The notes: generated from the sequence alone by a model not told the origin. 47,685 nucleotides of DNA from Nevskia sp. (GCA_023229645.1 JALNYU010000027.1:1-47685), one strand, 5' to 3'; counted from the first letter of the stretch, positions 32,327-40,419 are shown. Translations and numbers: made by a program.

Positions 32327-33469
32327 ATGAATACGTCATCGCTTAAGTCGTTGTTCATCGCCGCCAGTTGCGGCTTGGCGTTTGCGGCGCAGGCCGACGC
32401 GCAGGTCTGGGATGCCTCGCGGCCAACGCCATTGTCGTCCGAACTCGCCGGCCAAATCAGCCGAGAAGTTCAGCGTGCAATGGCTGAATTCGATCTGAAA
32501 CAGCTCGACGCGCTGCAGAGCGCTGAGGCGCTAAAGCAATTGCGCGAGCTGGCGGCGCTGAATGAGCTTGACGCGCACGCGCTGCGCCCCCTGTTGCTCG
32601 ACAGCGAGGATGCCGTCGGCGGCGGGCATAACAACGACCGCGATGGTGGCGATGCCGCCGGCCCGGTTATCGACGAGCACCGCCCGCTAAACGCCGAAGG
32701 CCGTATCTATATCAACAACACAGCCGGCAATATCGATGTTTCGACTTGGGACCGCAATGAAGTGGTGATCACCGGCACGCTCGGTGGCAGCGCCGAGCGG
32801 CTCGATATCAACGGCGATCCAGCCGCGCTCAATGTTGTGGTTCGGCTACCGAAGCACAGCTTCCACGCCGGCGAAACCATTCTGAAGCTGCGCGTGCCAA
32901 GCAATGCACGGGTTGATCTCGATACGGTCAGTGCCGATGTTGCCGTCGATGGCGCGCGCGGTGCGGTCAAGGTCAACACCGTTAGCGGGGATATCGGTCT
33001 CGTCGTCAATTCGCCTGAGGTGACGGTGCAAACTGTCAGCGGCGACTTACGCTTGCGTGCGCCGGCCAAGCTAACGAAGGTCAATAGCGTCAGTGGCGAT
33101 CTCCGCATGGCCGGCCTGCAGGGCAAGCTCAGCGTCGAAACGGTGTCGGGCAACGTCGAACTGGATGGCGGCAAGTTTTCCGAACTGCGCTTGAAGTCGA
33201 TTAGCGGCGATCTCCGCTTGGATGTCGCGTTCGCTGACGCGGCAGAGGTCGTTGGCGAGACACTATCGGGCGAAATTAATATGCGCGTGCCTTCGGGGCT
33301 AACGGGTACGGCGTTGCTGAAAAGCTTCAGCGGCGAAACACGCTGCGACGGTGCGTCATTCGAAAACGCGCGCAGCAGCCGCAAGCGCGAATACGTTTGG
33401 GGTGATGGCAAGGGCGCCCGTATCGAACTATCCAGCTTTAGCGGCGATATTCACGTCGAACGCAAATAA
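32327..33469 (+). CDS. exported DUF4097-type beta-helix protein
   Basis: A 380-residue protein with a signal peptide (ending A-Q-A-D-A) and a C-terminal repeat domain (residues about 125-380) in which V-S-G-D-L or close variants recur about every 20 residues: V-S-G-D-I, V-S-G-D-L, V-S-G-D-L, V-S-G-N-V, I-S-G-D-L, L-S-G-E-I, F-S-G-E-T, F-S-G-D-I. This is the right-handed beta-helix pattern of DUF4097. The N-terminal mature part is helical. GAAGAGGA precedes the ATG at 32327, 10 bases after the anti-sigma stop. Probably the structural output or a sensor of the sigma system, in the periplasm or on the outer membrane. Confidence 0.85.
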   Translation: MNTSSLKSLFIAASCGLAFAAQADAQVWDASRPTPLSSELAGQISREVQRAMAEFDLKQLDALQSAEALKQLRELAALNELDAHALRPLLLDSEDAVGGGHNNDRDGGDAAGPVIDEHRPLNAEGRIYINNTAGNIDVSTWDRNEVVITGTLGGSAERLDINGDPAALNVVVRLPKHSFHAGETILKLRVPSNARVDLDTVSADVAVDGARGAVKVNTVSGDIGLVVNSPEVTVQTVSGDLRLRAPAKLTKVNSVSGDLRMAGLQGKLSVETVSGNVELDGGKFSELRLKSISGDLRLDVAFADAAEVVGETLSGEINMRVPSGLTGTALLKSFSGETRCDGASFENARSSRKREYVWGDGKGARIELSSFSGDIHVERK

Positions 33470-33528
33470 GTGGCAGCAATAAGCGAAGCGCAGGATATTG
33501 TGATTTAGGCCGGTCTGCGCGAGGTGCT

Positions 33529-33554
33529 AGGCCCTTCAAATGTTTGAAGGGCCT
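33529..33554. repeat. perfect 26-base palindromic hairpin
   Basis: A 12-bp stem (33529-33540 with 33543-33554) with a two-base centre, 60 bases after the DUF4097 stop. No T-run follows directly (GCGGGTGTCGATTTATTTT), so it may be a terminator of weak type or part of a repeat element. The ten bases 33520-33529 are also exactly complementary to 33760-33769. Confidence 0.75.
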
Positions 33555-33590
33555 GCGGGTGTCGATTTATTTTCCGGAGTCTGCGGCACG

Positions 33591-33687
33591 GTTATTGATC
33601 CGGCCATTAAGCACTTGAATGAAGGCAGTGCAATGCCAAACCGGATGCCGCACTTCTGAGAAAGCGAGAAATGGCCGGATCAATAAC
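33591..33687. repeat. 97-bp element with perfect 18-bp terminal inverted repeats (copy A)
   Basis: GTTATTGATCCGGCCATT at 33591-33608 is exactly inverted at 33670-33687. The interior carries no gene. It resembles a MITE or large REP-type unit. See copy B, which has related ends and interior in the opposite orientation. Confidence 0.75.
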
Positions 33688-33703
33688 AAAGCAATTTGAT
33701 TTT

Positions 33704-33798
33704 ATTATTAATTCGGCCACTCACGCTGTCTCGAAAAAGTGCGATCTCAAATTGCCGCGTAGCACCTCGTTCAACTATTTTGTGGCCGAATCAATAAT
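33704..33798. repeat. 95-bp element with 17-bp terminal inverted repeats, one mismatch (copy B)
   Basis: Arms 33704-33720 and 33782-33798 match with one mismatch and share the T-T-x-A-T-x-A/G-A-T-Y-CGGCCA core with copy A. The reverse complement of B aligns with A internally (for example GCACTT followed by GAGA/GAGAC and AGCG), so A and B are inverted copies 16 bases apart. The remaining bases of 33470-33831 show nothing coding. Confidence 0.7.
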
Positions 33799-33831
33799 TG
33801 CGTGTCGGGCCAATCGCAGCAATGATGCGCA

Positions 33832-34695
33832 ATGCTTATTGCCCCCCGATTGATCACGACTGCGGTTGCTGTCCTTGCCGCCGCGCTGAGTTTGACGCCC
33901 GCCACCGCCGACGATCGCCCAACGGCGACCGCGCGACCGCTGTGGGAGGCGGGCATCGCCGGTATTGTCGGCTACGTGCCGGATTATCCGGCCGCCGGCC
34001 GTAACCGTGTGCAACCACTGCCGCTGCCGTATTTCATCTATCGCGGCCAGTTCTTTCGGTCGGACACCAACGGCGTCCGCCTCGAAGCGCTGCGCCAACC
34101 GCGGTTTGAGTTTGATGTGAGTTTCGGCGCTTCGCTGGCGAGCAATGCCGGCCGAAATTCGATACGCGACGGCCTGCCAGATCTCGACTATCTGCTCGAA
34201 GCCGGCCCCAATCTGCGCGTCATTCTGTGGCGGCCGCAGCCGTCATCGCGGTTTAGTTTGGAACTGCCCGTGCGGTCGGTGATTTCAACCGACTTCCTGC
34301 ATTTCGGCGACCGCGGCTTTCTCTTCGCGCCACGGTTGAGCTGGCTGGATCGTCCACTCGACGACTACGGCCTGCGTTTGCACGTGCAACTCGGCCCCGA
34401 CTTCGCGACCGAGAAGCTGCAAGACTATTTCTACGAAGTTGCGCCACAGTTCGCCCGCGTCGACCGCCCCGCATTTGATGCGCAAGGCGGGTATCTTGGA
34501 ACCAATCTGGACATTTCGTTGAGCCGCCCAATCACGCGCCGGGTTCGGGTTTTCGCCGCTACCAAGCTTTCGTATTTCGGCGGCGCTCAAAACCAAGCCA
34601 GTCCGCTGTTCCAAGACCGTTTCAATTACGGCATTTTTCTAGGCTTCAGCTGGTCGTTTTGGCAATCCCACGAGACGGCTGCCAGGGCGGAGTAG
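33832..34695 (+). CDS. MipA/OmpV family outer-membrane protein
   Basis: A 287-residue protein with a signal peptide (ending P-A-T-A) and a beta-barrel pattern. MipA/OmpV hallmarks are G-I-A-G-I-V-G-Y-V-P-D-Y-P-A-A-G near the start, F-F-R-S-D-T-N-G-V-R, the F-D-V-S-F-G-A-S-L centre and the aromatic-rich C-terminal strand ending G-F-S-W-S-F. MipA proteins scaffold murein enzymes or act as porins. The promoter would have to lie inside or beside the inverted-repeat elements, since the ATG is only 34 bases from copy B. No clear ribosome-binding site is visible. Confidence 0.88.
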   Translation: MLIAPRLITTAVAVLAAALSLTPATADDRPTATARPLWEAGIAGIVGYVPDYPAAGRNRVQPLPLPYFIYRGQFFRSDTNGVRLEALRQPRFEFDVSFGASLASNAGRNSIRDGLPDLDYLLEAGPNLRVILWRPQPSSRFSLELPVRSVISTDFLHFGDRGFLFAPRLSWLDRPLDDYGLRLHVQLGPDFATEKLQDYFYEVAPQFARVDRPAFDAQGGYLGTNLDISLSRPITRRVRVFAATKLSYFGGAQNQASPLFQDRFNYGIFLGFSWSFWQSHETAARAE

Positions 34696-34766
34696 CGCGC
34701 CGCGTGTACTGGCCTAGATGCCGGAATCAAGGCCTCGCATTTTGGTTTGTGGCTGCAGCGGTACCG

Positions 34767-35840
34767 TTAGGCATGCCGTTGCGGATGGCAGCCCGGGCCG
34801 CTGCACTCGATGTGTTCGAGCTGCACGGTGACGTGGGCGATTCCGAAGTGGCTGCGCAGGCGATTTTGGATCCCTTCGAGTACGTCTTTGCGGTCTGAGC
34901 CTTCGATCATCACGGCGTGCAACGTCATCATCCGGTGATCGTCAGTTAGCGACCACGCGTGAAGATGATGGATGCTGGTTATACCCGGCACGTTTTCGGC
35001 GAGATCGCTTGCAAGGTGGTCGGAATCGAAATCCTGCGGTGCGCCCTCCAGCAGGATGTGGGCCGATTGCCGGGTAACCTGCCAGCCGCCGCGCAGAATC
35101 AGCCCGGCGACGATGATCGATAAAATCGGATCGATGGTCGTCCAATTGCTGAACATGATGACGACGGCGGCGGCCATTGCTGCAGCCGAGCCGAGCAGAT
35201 CGCCGAGCACGTGCAGAATGGCGCTGCGCAGGTTTAGGCTGTCTTCGCCATCGCGCAGCACCAGGAATGCGGCGAGATTAGCCGCGAAGCCGAGCGCCGC
35301 AACAATCAACATCGTTTGGCTTTGCACGGGCTCCGGGTGGATCAGCCGCTGGATGGATTCGACGATGATCCAGGCGCTGAGCACGAGCAACGCAAGGCCG
35401 TTGACGAACGCAGCCAATACTTCATAGCGGGCGTGGCCGAACGAGAACACGGCGTCGGCCGGCCGCTTGGCGACGCGGAGCGCGACCAGCGCTAACACCA
35501 GCGAAGCGGCGTCGGTCAGCATGTGGATCGAGTCTGCCACCAGTGCCAGTGAGCCGGACAGGAAGCCGCCGACCGCTTCCACCAACATAAATACGGTTGT
35601 AATGATCAGCGCCCAGAACAGCCGCGTTTCGTTACTGCCGCCATGGTGATGATGATGACCGTGCGCGTGGCTGTGCCCGTGGCCGGCGTGAGCGGACTTC
35701 GCTTTCAGCGGCGCTGGCGCGTGCGGATGTTCATGGCCATGCCCGTGATCGTGGCCATGTCCGCGGCTGTGGGTTCCATGATCATGGTCGTGATGATGAT
35801 CATGGTGCGCATGATCGACGTGGGTATGGCGGGTCATCAA
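34767..35840 (-). CDS. His-rich CDF family divalent metal efflux transporter (ZitB/CzcD/DmeF-like)
   Basis: A 357-residue cation diffusion facilitator. The first about 68 residues are extremely His/Asp-rich (H-D-H-D-H-G, G-H-G-H-D-H-G-H-G-H, G-H-H-H-H-H-G), a cytoplasmic metal-collecting tail. Six spans follow, with the zinc site D-S-I-H-M-L-T-D and a cytoplasmic C-terminal domain. It exports Zn2+, Co2+ or similar into the periplasm in exchange for protons. It lies 6 bases downstream of the oxidoreductase stop on the same strand, so is probably co-transcribed. The substrate cannot be fixed from sequence. Confidence 0.92.
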   Translation of the reverse strand: MMTRHTHVDHAHHDHHHDHDHGTHSRGHGHDHGHGHEHPHAPAPLKAKSAHAGHGHSHAHGHHHHHGGSNETRLFWALIITTVFMLVEAVGGFLSGSLALVADSIHMLTDAASLVLALVALRVAKRPADAVFSFGHARYEVLAAFVNGLALLVLSAWIIVESIQRLIHPEPVQSQTMLIVAALGFAANLAAFLVLRDGEDSLNLRSAILHVLGDLLGSAAAMAAAVVIMFSNWTTIDPILSIIVAGLILRGGWQVTRQSAHILLEGAPQDFDSDHLASDLAENVPGITSIHHLHAWSLTDDHRMMTLHAVMIEGSDRKDVLEGIQNRLRSHFGIAHVTVQLEHIECSGPGCHPQRHA

Positions 35841-35846
35841 CGGCCT

Positions 35847-36863
35847 CTAAAGATCGGTGCCGATGCGAACAACTGCGCGACCTTTCGCTTGGCCGGCAAT
35901 CAGTTTTTCGCAATGCGCCGGGATTTCTTCCAAGGATATGGTGTGCGGCGCGATCAACGACGTCAAACCGGACGGTTTCCAGTCCGACGCTAAACGCTGC
36001 CACAGCCCGAGCCGCCAGCTGCGCGGGAGATCAATTGAATAAATGCCGAGCAAGCTGACGCCGCGCAAAATAAACGGAATGACCGTGGTATTCAGCGTCG
36101 GTGATTGGGCGAGGCCGATTGCGCCGATGTTGCCCCATGGTCTTACCGTGCGCGTTAGGTACGCCAACGTTTCGCCGCCGAGGTTGTCGACCGCGCCGCC
36201 CCAGCGCGCAGTTTCAAGAGGTTTGCTGCCGAGGTCCAGCGTTTTGCGGTCGATGATTTCGTCAGCGCCGAGTTTGCGTAAAAAATCCTCGCTGCCGGGC
36301 TTGCCGGTGATCGCTGCGACCTGGAAGCCTGTCTGCTTAAACAAGTTGACGGCGATGGCGCCGACGCCGCCGGTGGCGCCGGTAATGGCGATCGTTCCCA
36401 ATTCGGGCGTTTGGTGATTGTCGAGCATGCGCCGTAACGCCAGCGCCGCGGTGAAGCCGGCAGTGCCGAGCGCCATCGCTTCGCGCAGATTCAGGCCGGC
36501 GGGTAACGGCACCACGGCCTCGGCGGGCACACGCGCGTATTCGGCGTAAGCGCCGTCGGTGATTTCGCCGATATTGCTGCCGGTGACAAGAACGGCGTCG
36601 CCCGGGGCGTAGTCGGGTACTTCGCTACTGACGACGATTCCGGAAAGGTCGATGCCGGCGACTTTCGGGAAGCCGCGCATAATTTTGCCCTTGCCGGTAA
36701 CCGCCAGCGCATCTTTATAGTTGACGCAGGAGTAGGCAACGCGGATAACAACCTGCCCGGCGCTGAGGTCGGCGAGTGTAATTTCGTCAAAGCGTGCGAC
36801 CGTTGTTTTTTCGACTTGGTGAACGCGTAGGGCTTTGAACGGTGTGTTGAGATCGGTCATCAT
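35847..36863 (-). CDS. YhdH/AcuI-type acrylyl-CoA reductase-like MDR oxidoreductase
   Basis: A 338-residue zinc-free medium-chain dehydrogenase. The catalytic-domain segment S-C-V-N-Y-K-D-A-L-A-V-T-G-K-G and P-K-V-A-G-I-D-L-S-G are the YhdH/YhfP type; the NADPH Rossmann motif is G-A-T-G-G-V-G-A-I-A-V. E. coli YhdH/AcuI reduces toxic acrylyl-CoA to propionyl-CoA. Start 36863 (M-M-T-D-L-N-T) is preferred over 36860 or 36896; GAGAG precedes it. Divergent from pdxH, with 59 bases between starts. Confidence 0.9.
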   Translation of the reverse strand: MMTDLNTPFKALRVHQVEKTTVARFDEITLADLSAGQVVIRVAYSCVNYKDALAVTGKGKIMRGFPKVAGIDLSGIVVSSEVPDYAPGDAVLVTGSNIGEITDGAYAEYARVPAEAVVPLPAGLNLREAMALGTAGFTAALALRRMLDNHQTPELGTIAITGATGGVGAIAVNLFKQTGFQVAAITGKPGSEDFLRKLGADEIIDRKTLDLGSKPLETARWGGAVDNLGGETLAYLTRTVRPWGNIGAIGLAQSPTLNTTVIPFILRGVSLLGIYSIDLPRSWRLGLWQRLASDWKPSGLTSLIAPHTISLEEIPAHCEKLIAGQAKGRAVVRIGTDL

Positions 36864-36922
36864 TACTCTCGCTGATATTCCGGCAGAATAAAACATATAA
36901 CCCTACTCCTGCTCGAAGTCCC

Positions 36923-37543
36923 ATGGCTCAATACACGCGGAATCCCCCATTACTAGAAGCGACGCTGGCGCCAGAGCCGATGGTTCAGTTTGAGCAATGG
37001 CTCGCTGAGGCCAGTGCGGCAGGCATTTATGATCCAACCGCGATGACGTTGGCGACCGTGGATCCCGATGGCAAGCCTTCAGCTCGGATCGTGTTATTCA
37101 AAGGCATCGAAGCCGACGGCTTCAGCTTTTATACCCACTACGATTCGCGCAAAGCACGTGCACTAGCGGCACATCCGTATGCGGCGGCAACGTTCTGGTG
37201 GGATCGGCTTGAACGCAGTGTACGCATCGAAGGGAAGGTCGATAAGTTATCGCGCGCGCTGTCGGAAGCATATTTCTATAGCAGGCCACGAGGGTCGCAG
37301 ATCGGCGCCCTGACGTCGTACCAGAGCCGGCCGGTTGCAACGCGTGAAGAGCTGGACGAGCGCTTGGCCGCTAATCAGGCCCGGGTTGGGCATGGCCTCG
37401 TGCCGTTTCCGGAAACCTGGGGCGGTTATCGTCTGCTGCCGGAGACGATTGAGTTCTGGCAAGGCCGTGATAATCGCGTGCACGATCGCCTTGTTTATCA
37501 GCGGGCGGAGTCGGGTTGGCGCATCCAGCGCTTGGAGCCATGA
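36923..37543 (+). CDS. pdxH: pyridoxamine 5'-phosphate oxidase
   Basis: A 206-residue FMN enzyme making pyridoxal 5'-phosphate from PNP or PMP. FMN-binding segment R-I-V-L-F-K-G and substrate motifs S-R-K-A-R-A-L-A, F-Y-S-R-P-R-G-S-Q-I-G-A, S-R-P-V and the C-terminal W-G-G-Y-R-L-L-P-E-T-I-E-F-W-Q-G-R-D-N-R-V-H-D-R with R-L-E-P end are all conserved. The stop overlaps the next gene by four bases (ATGA). Confidence 0.96.
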   Translation: MAQYTRNPPLLEATLAPEPMVQFEQWLAEASAAGIYDPTAMTLATVDPDGKPSARIVLFKGIEADGFSFYTHYDSRKARALAAHPYAAATFWWDRLERSVRIEGKVDKLSRALSEAYFYSRPRGSQIGALTSYQSRPVATREELDERLAANQARVGHGLVPFPETWGGYRLLPETIEFWQGRDNRVHDRLVYQRAESGWRIQRLEP

Positions 37544-38016
37544 CCGGGCCGGACTGGGCGCAGCGGTTGGGCTTAATCCAGCATCCGGAAGGCGGCTGGT
37601 TTAGCCGTATTCATACGTCGGAAACCAGCGTGAACACTGCGCATGGTGTGCGGCCGCAAATTACCTCGATCCATTATTTGCTGACGCAGACCCAGCCCAT
37701 CAGCCGGCTGCACCGGAATCGCTCGGGCATCCTGCATTATTTGCAGCACGGTGGGCCGGTTGAATACGTATTGCTGACTGCGGACGGTGAACTGCAGCGA
37801 CATGTCTTGGGCTATGCGCCAGGACAAGCGCTGTTCTTATTTGTGCCGGGCGGGGTTTGGAAAGCCTCGCACCTGATCGACGGCGCTGAACATGTGCTGA
37901 TATCTGAAGCAGTGTCCCCGGGCTTTGTTTTTGCCGATCATGAATTTGCCGGCCCCGATGTGCTCGCCCAGTTTCCTGCCCATACCGAGGAACTGGCGCC
38001 GTTTATTCGGCCCTAA
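37540..38016 (+). CDS. DUF985 family cupin protein
   Basis: A 158-residue beta-barrel cupin with the DUF985 start L-G-L-I-x-H-P-E-G-G-W-F, the I-T-S-I-H-Y-L-L-T segment and W-K-A-S. The function of the family is unknown. The ATG overlaps the pdxH stop (ATGA), so the two are translated together; the longer frame from 37516 is rejected. It converges with the HAD gene, sharing four bases at the stops. Confidence 0.87.
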   Translation: MTGPDWAQRLGLIQHPEGGWFSRIHTSETSVNTAHGVRPQITSIHYLLTQTQPISRLHRNRSGILHYLQHGGPVEYVLLTADGELQRHVLGYAPGQALFLFVPGGVWKASHLIDGAEHVLISEAVSPGFVFADHEFAGPDVLAQFPAHTEELAPFIRP

Positions 38017-38666
38017 TCACGCAAGCTGATCACCGGCCAGCCACGGCTGACGGCGGTGGCGCGCAGTTTGTCATCAGGATCAACCGCATGTGGGTGATCG
38101 ACAAATTCCAGCAGCGGTAAGTCGTTGTTTGAATCGCTATAGCCGAATAGCTTTTGATACGGCGTAGTTTGCGTCGAGAGCCACGCGCGCAAGTTGCTGA
38201 CTTTGCTTTCGCGGAAATTGGTGCGCGCAAGACGCCCCGTGTAGCGGCCATCTTCAACTTCAGGTTCGGTGGCGAGCAGATTGGGTACGCCCAGCAATTC
38301 GGCAATCGGCTCGACGATGAAGCGGTTGGTTGCGGTCGTAATCAACAGCGTATCGCCCTGGTCGCGGTGGCGTTGTAGCAGCGCGGGGGTATGCCGGGCG
38401 ATGATCGGGGCGATTTTCTCGCGGATGAAGCGCTCCCGTGACGCGACCAATACGGCCAGATCATGGCGAACGAGCGGCGCCAGCGCAAAGCGCGAGAATT
38501 CGTTGATGTCGAGTGTTCCGGCGGCGTAAGCGTCGTAAAAGCGCTGATTTTCGGTCGCGTAATAGTCGGCGTCGACAAAGCCGTTTTCGACCATGTGCTG
38601 GCCCCACAAGTAATCACTGTCGTGGGCAAGTAGGGTGTGATCGAGATCGAAGACGGCGAGATTCAT
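38013..38666 (-). CDS. HAD-superfamily IB phosphatase (SerB-like)
   Basis: A 217-residue hydrolase with motif I F-D-L-D-H-T-L-L (nucleophile and acid Asp), motif II L-L-I-T-T-A-T, and motif IV Y-S-D-S-N-N-D-L-P-L-L. The subfamily IB cap follows motif I. Members dephosphorylate small metabolites such as phosphoserine or histidinol phosphate, and many are of unknown specificity. It faces rppH across a 153-base divergent gap. Confidence 0.9.
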   Translation of the reverse strand: MNLAVFDLDHTLLAHDSDYLWGQHMVENGFVDADYYATENQRFYDAYAAGTLDINEFSRFALAPLVRHDLAVLVASRERFIREKIAPIIARHTPALLQRHRDQGDTLLITTATNRFIVEPIAELLGVPNLLATEPEVEDGRYTGRLARTNFRESKVSNLRAWLSTQTTPYQKLFGYSDSNNDLPLLEFVDHPHAVDPDDKLRATAVSRGWPVISLRD

Positions 38667-38819
38667 AGTAAAAATTTTAGAGGGCGAGGTCTGCGGGATG
38701 CGCTGTGTAGGGATTCAACTGTAATGCCGAACTCAGCAAATTATCCCAGGATTGGACAATACTTACGGCCAGTTTGCCGCATGGCTCAGAGCTGTGAAAG
38801 AATCGAGCATGAATTTTTT

Positions 38820-39341
38820 ATGACGGCACATGCCCAAGTGATTGACGCCGATGGTTTTCGCCCGAACGTCGGAATCATCCTGGCACATGCGGATGGCCGC
38901 GTTTTATGGGCTAAACGCATCGGCCAGGAGGCTTGGCAATTCCCGCAGGGCGGCATCAAGCTCGGCGAAACGCCAGAACAAGCGCTTTATCGCGAACTCG
39001 AAGAAGAACTGGGCCTGCGGCCGGAACACGTGCACTACCTTGGCGTGACCCCCGGATGGTTGAGTTATCGCCTACCCAAACGCCTGATACGCCGCGGAAG
39101 GCGGCCGATCTGCATTGGCCAGAAGCAAAAGTGGTTTCTGCTGCGACTCGTTGGCTGCGAAACCAAGGTTTGCTTTGATCGCACGCCCAAACCCGAATTC
39201 GACGGTTGGCGCTGGGTTGATTACTGGTTGCCGCTGCAGGAAGTGGTGTCGTTCAAACGTGAGGTTTACCAGGATGCGCTGCAGCAGCTAGCGCCATTAC
39301 TGGCCGCGCCTGCGGCGGCGGACATACCGGATAACGTATAG
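38820..39341 (+). CDS. rppH: RNA pyrophosphohydrolase
   Basis: A 173-residue Nudix hydrolase that removes pyrophosphate from 5' ends of mRNA and so triggers decay. The Nudix box G-G-I-K-L-G-E-T-P-E-Q-A-L-Y-R-E-L-E-E-E is intact and the N terminus G-F-R-P-N-V-G-I-I-L and the K-R-L-I-R-R, I-G-Q-K-Q-K-W-F-L-L segments are RppH-specific. Start choice is uncertain: ATG 38820 (used), ATG 38781 or GTG 38838 (closest to E. coli); none has a strong ribosome-binding site. Confidence 0.93.
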   Translation: MTAHAQVIDADGFRPNVGIILAHADGRVLWAKRIGQEAWQFPQGGIKLGETPEQALYRELEEELGLRPEHVHYLGVTPGWLSYRLPKRLIRRGRRPICIGQKQKWFLLRLVGCETKVCFDRTPKPEFDGWRWVDYWLPLQEVVSFKREVYQDALQQLAPLLAAPAAADIPDNV

Positions 39342-39440
39342 GCGGGCCGGGGCCCGGCCACCCAATAAGTACCGACGCGCGGAACGGGCTATTAACCGCG
39401 CGAGCAATGGCAGTGTTGGCCCGAAATTCGGCGCCCAACA

Positions 39441-39473
39441 TTTATTGACAATCATTCTCATTAGTATTTAAAT
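39441..39473 (+). promoter_or_regulatory. bfd promoter with Fur-box-like sequence
   Basis: TTGACA (39445-39450), 17-base spacer, TTAAAT (39468-39473). The 19 bases 39441-39459 match the Fur consensus at 14 positions, 11 of the 13 in the core GACAATCATTCTC. The site covers the -35 box, so Fur-Fe would block transcription. The expected start point, seven bases after the -10, is the A of the bfd ATG. Confidence 0.78.
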
Positions 39474-39479
39474 GTCGGC

Positions 39480-39731
39480 ATGATTATCTGCGTCTGCAAA
39501 GCCGTATCTGACTCCAAGCTTCGTGGCGCCGTCCGGGACGGCCGCGCGGTTTCGCTGCGCGATCTAACACGCGAGCTTGGCCTGGGCACCTGTTGTGGGA
39601 AATGCGTGCCGGCAGCACGTACAGCGCTAATGTTGGCGTTGAACGAGGCGGATCAAGGCGCCGGCGTCAATGCGGCCACTGTTTTGAGTCGGCCGCAGGC
39701 GGGACAGTCGGCAAGCGGTGCTGCGCTTTAA
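39480..39731 (+). CDS. bfd: bacterioferritin-associated ferredoxin
   Basis: An 83-residue [2Fe-2S] protein with Cys pairs C-V-C near the N terminus and T-C-C-G-K-C in the middle, the Bfd arrangement. Bfd reduces and releases iron from bacterioferritin, whose gene follows 141 bases later. The longer-than-usual C-terminal tail (about 20 residues) is Ala/Gly-rich. No ribosome-binding site is visible, consistent with a leaderless message. Probably repressed by Fur when iron is plentiful. Confidence 0.93.
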   Translation: MIICVCKAVSDSKLRGAVRDGRAVSLRDLTRELGLGTCCGKCVPAARTALMLALNEADQGAGVNAATVLSRPQAGQSASGAAL

Positions 39732-39810
39732 TAGTCTTAACGCGCCGTTAGATGCGGTTGAAAATCAGACGCATCATCGTTTTAAATTAGAAAAAAACCA
39801 ACAACTTACA

Positions 39811-39839
39811 TTGCAGAAGTTGGGTCGGCTGCCTATACT
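39811..39839 (+). promoter_or_regulatory. sigma70 promoter of bfr
   Basis: TTGCAG at 39811-39816, exact 17-base spacer, TATACT at 39834-39839, giving a leader of about 26 bases before the bfr ATG. A dyad CAACTT/AAGTTG (39802-39807, 39817-39822) straddles the -35 box. It has no obvious Fur box, so bfr can be expressed when bfd is repressed. Confidence 0.75.
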
Positions 39840-39871
39840 CGGAAAAGTACGACTTACCCGAGACAAAAAAC

Positions 39872-40354
39872 ATGCGCGGCGATCAAAAAGTAATTGAATT
39901 TCTTAACAGTGCGTTGAAAAACGAGCTGACGGCCGTCAACCAATATTTTCTGCACGCACGAATCTTGGGTAATTGGGGCTTGAAAAAGCTCGAGAAATAC
40001 GAATTTGGCGAATCCATCGATGAGATGAAGCACGCCGATAGCTTGATTAAGCGGATTCTGTTTCTCGAGGGGCTGCCCAATCTTCAGGATCTTGGCAAGC
40101 TGTATATCGGCGAGAACGTCAAAGAAATTCTCGAATGCGATTTAAAGCTCGAGTATGAAGCGCACCCGCTGTATAAGGCGGCGATCGCCTACTGCGAGGA
40201 AGTCAAAGATTACGTGACGCGTGAGCTGCTGGTCGAAATTCAGGAAAGCGAAGAGCACCACATCGATTGGATCGAAGAGCAGCTGGGGCTCATTGAGCGC
40301 ATCGGCATCCAAAACTACTCGCAAACTGCGATGGGCGAAATCGGCGGCAGCTAA
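39872..40354 (+). CDS. bfr: bacterioferritin
   Basis: A 160-residue ferritin-like iron-storage protein, normal length. Ferroxidase ligands are present (E in K-N-E-L-T-A-V-N-Q, the E-x-x-H in I-D-E-M-K-H-A-D, E in L-E-Y, and E-E-H-H-I-D-W), and the heme-ligand Met of the I-D-E-M-K-H-A-D motif is kept. F-L-E-G-L-P-N-L-Q-D-L-G-K-L is the Bfr signature. It forms a 24-mer that stores ferric iron in the cytoplasm, with Bfd as the reducing partner. Confidence 0.96.
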   Translation: MRGDQKVIEFLNSALKNELTAVNQYFLHARILGNWGLKKLEKYEFGESIDEMKHADSLIKRILFLEGLPNLQDLGKLYIGENVKEILECDLKLEYEAHPLYKAAIAYCEEVKDYVTRELLVEIQESEEHHIDWIEEQLGLIERIGIQNYSQTAMGEIGGS

Positions 40355-40379
40355 GCCTTCCTCGCTGCGAATGATTCGC

Positions 40380-40414
40380 GAAAACCCGCGCCGGAAAATT
40401 CGGCGCGGGTTTTC
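40380..40414. terminator. bidirectional terminator between bfr and hemJ
   Basis: A perfect 14-bp stem (40380-40393 with 40401-40414), seven-base loop; the stem ends in AAAA/TTTT, so it terminates both the bfr (+) and the hemJ (-) transcripts. Confidence 0.95.
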
Positions 40415-40419
40415 ACGTT

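Noticed and set aside
33591..33798. CRISPR-like array
   Set aside because: Repeats are inverted, only two pairs, no regular spacers and no cas genes.
35640..35840. Short tandem repeat of CATGGTGATG type
   Set aside because: Simply His codons of the CDF transporter's metal-binding tail.
38667..38819. Small RNA or tRNA between HAD and rppH genes
   Set aside because: No cloverleaf or terminator hairpin seen; only weak promoter-like sequence.
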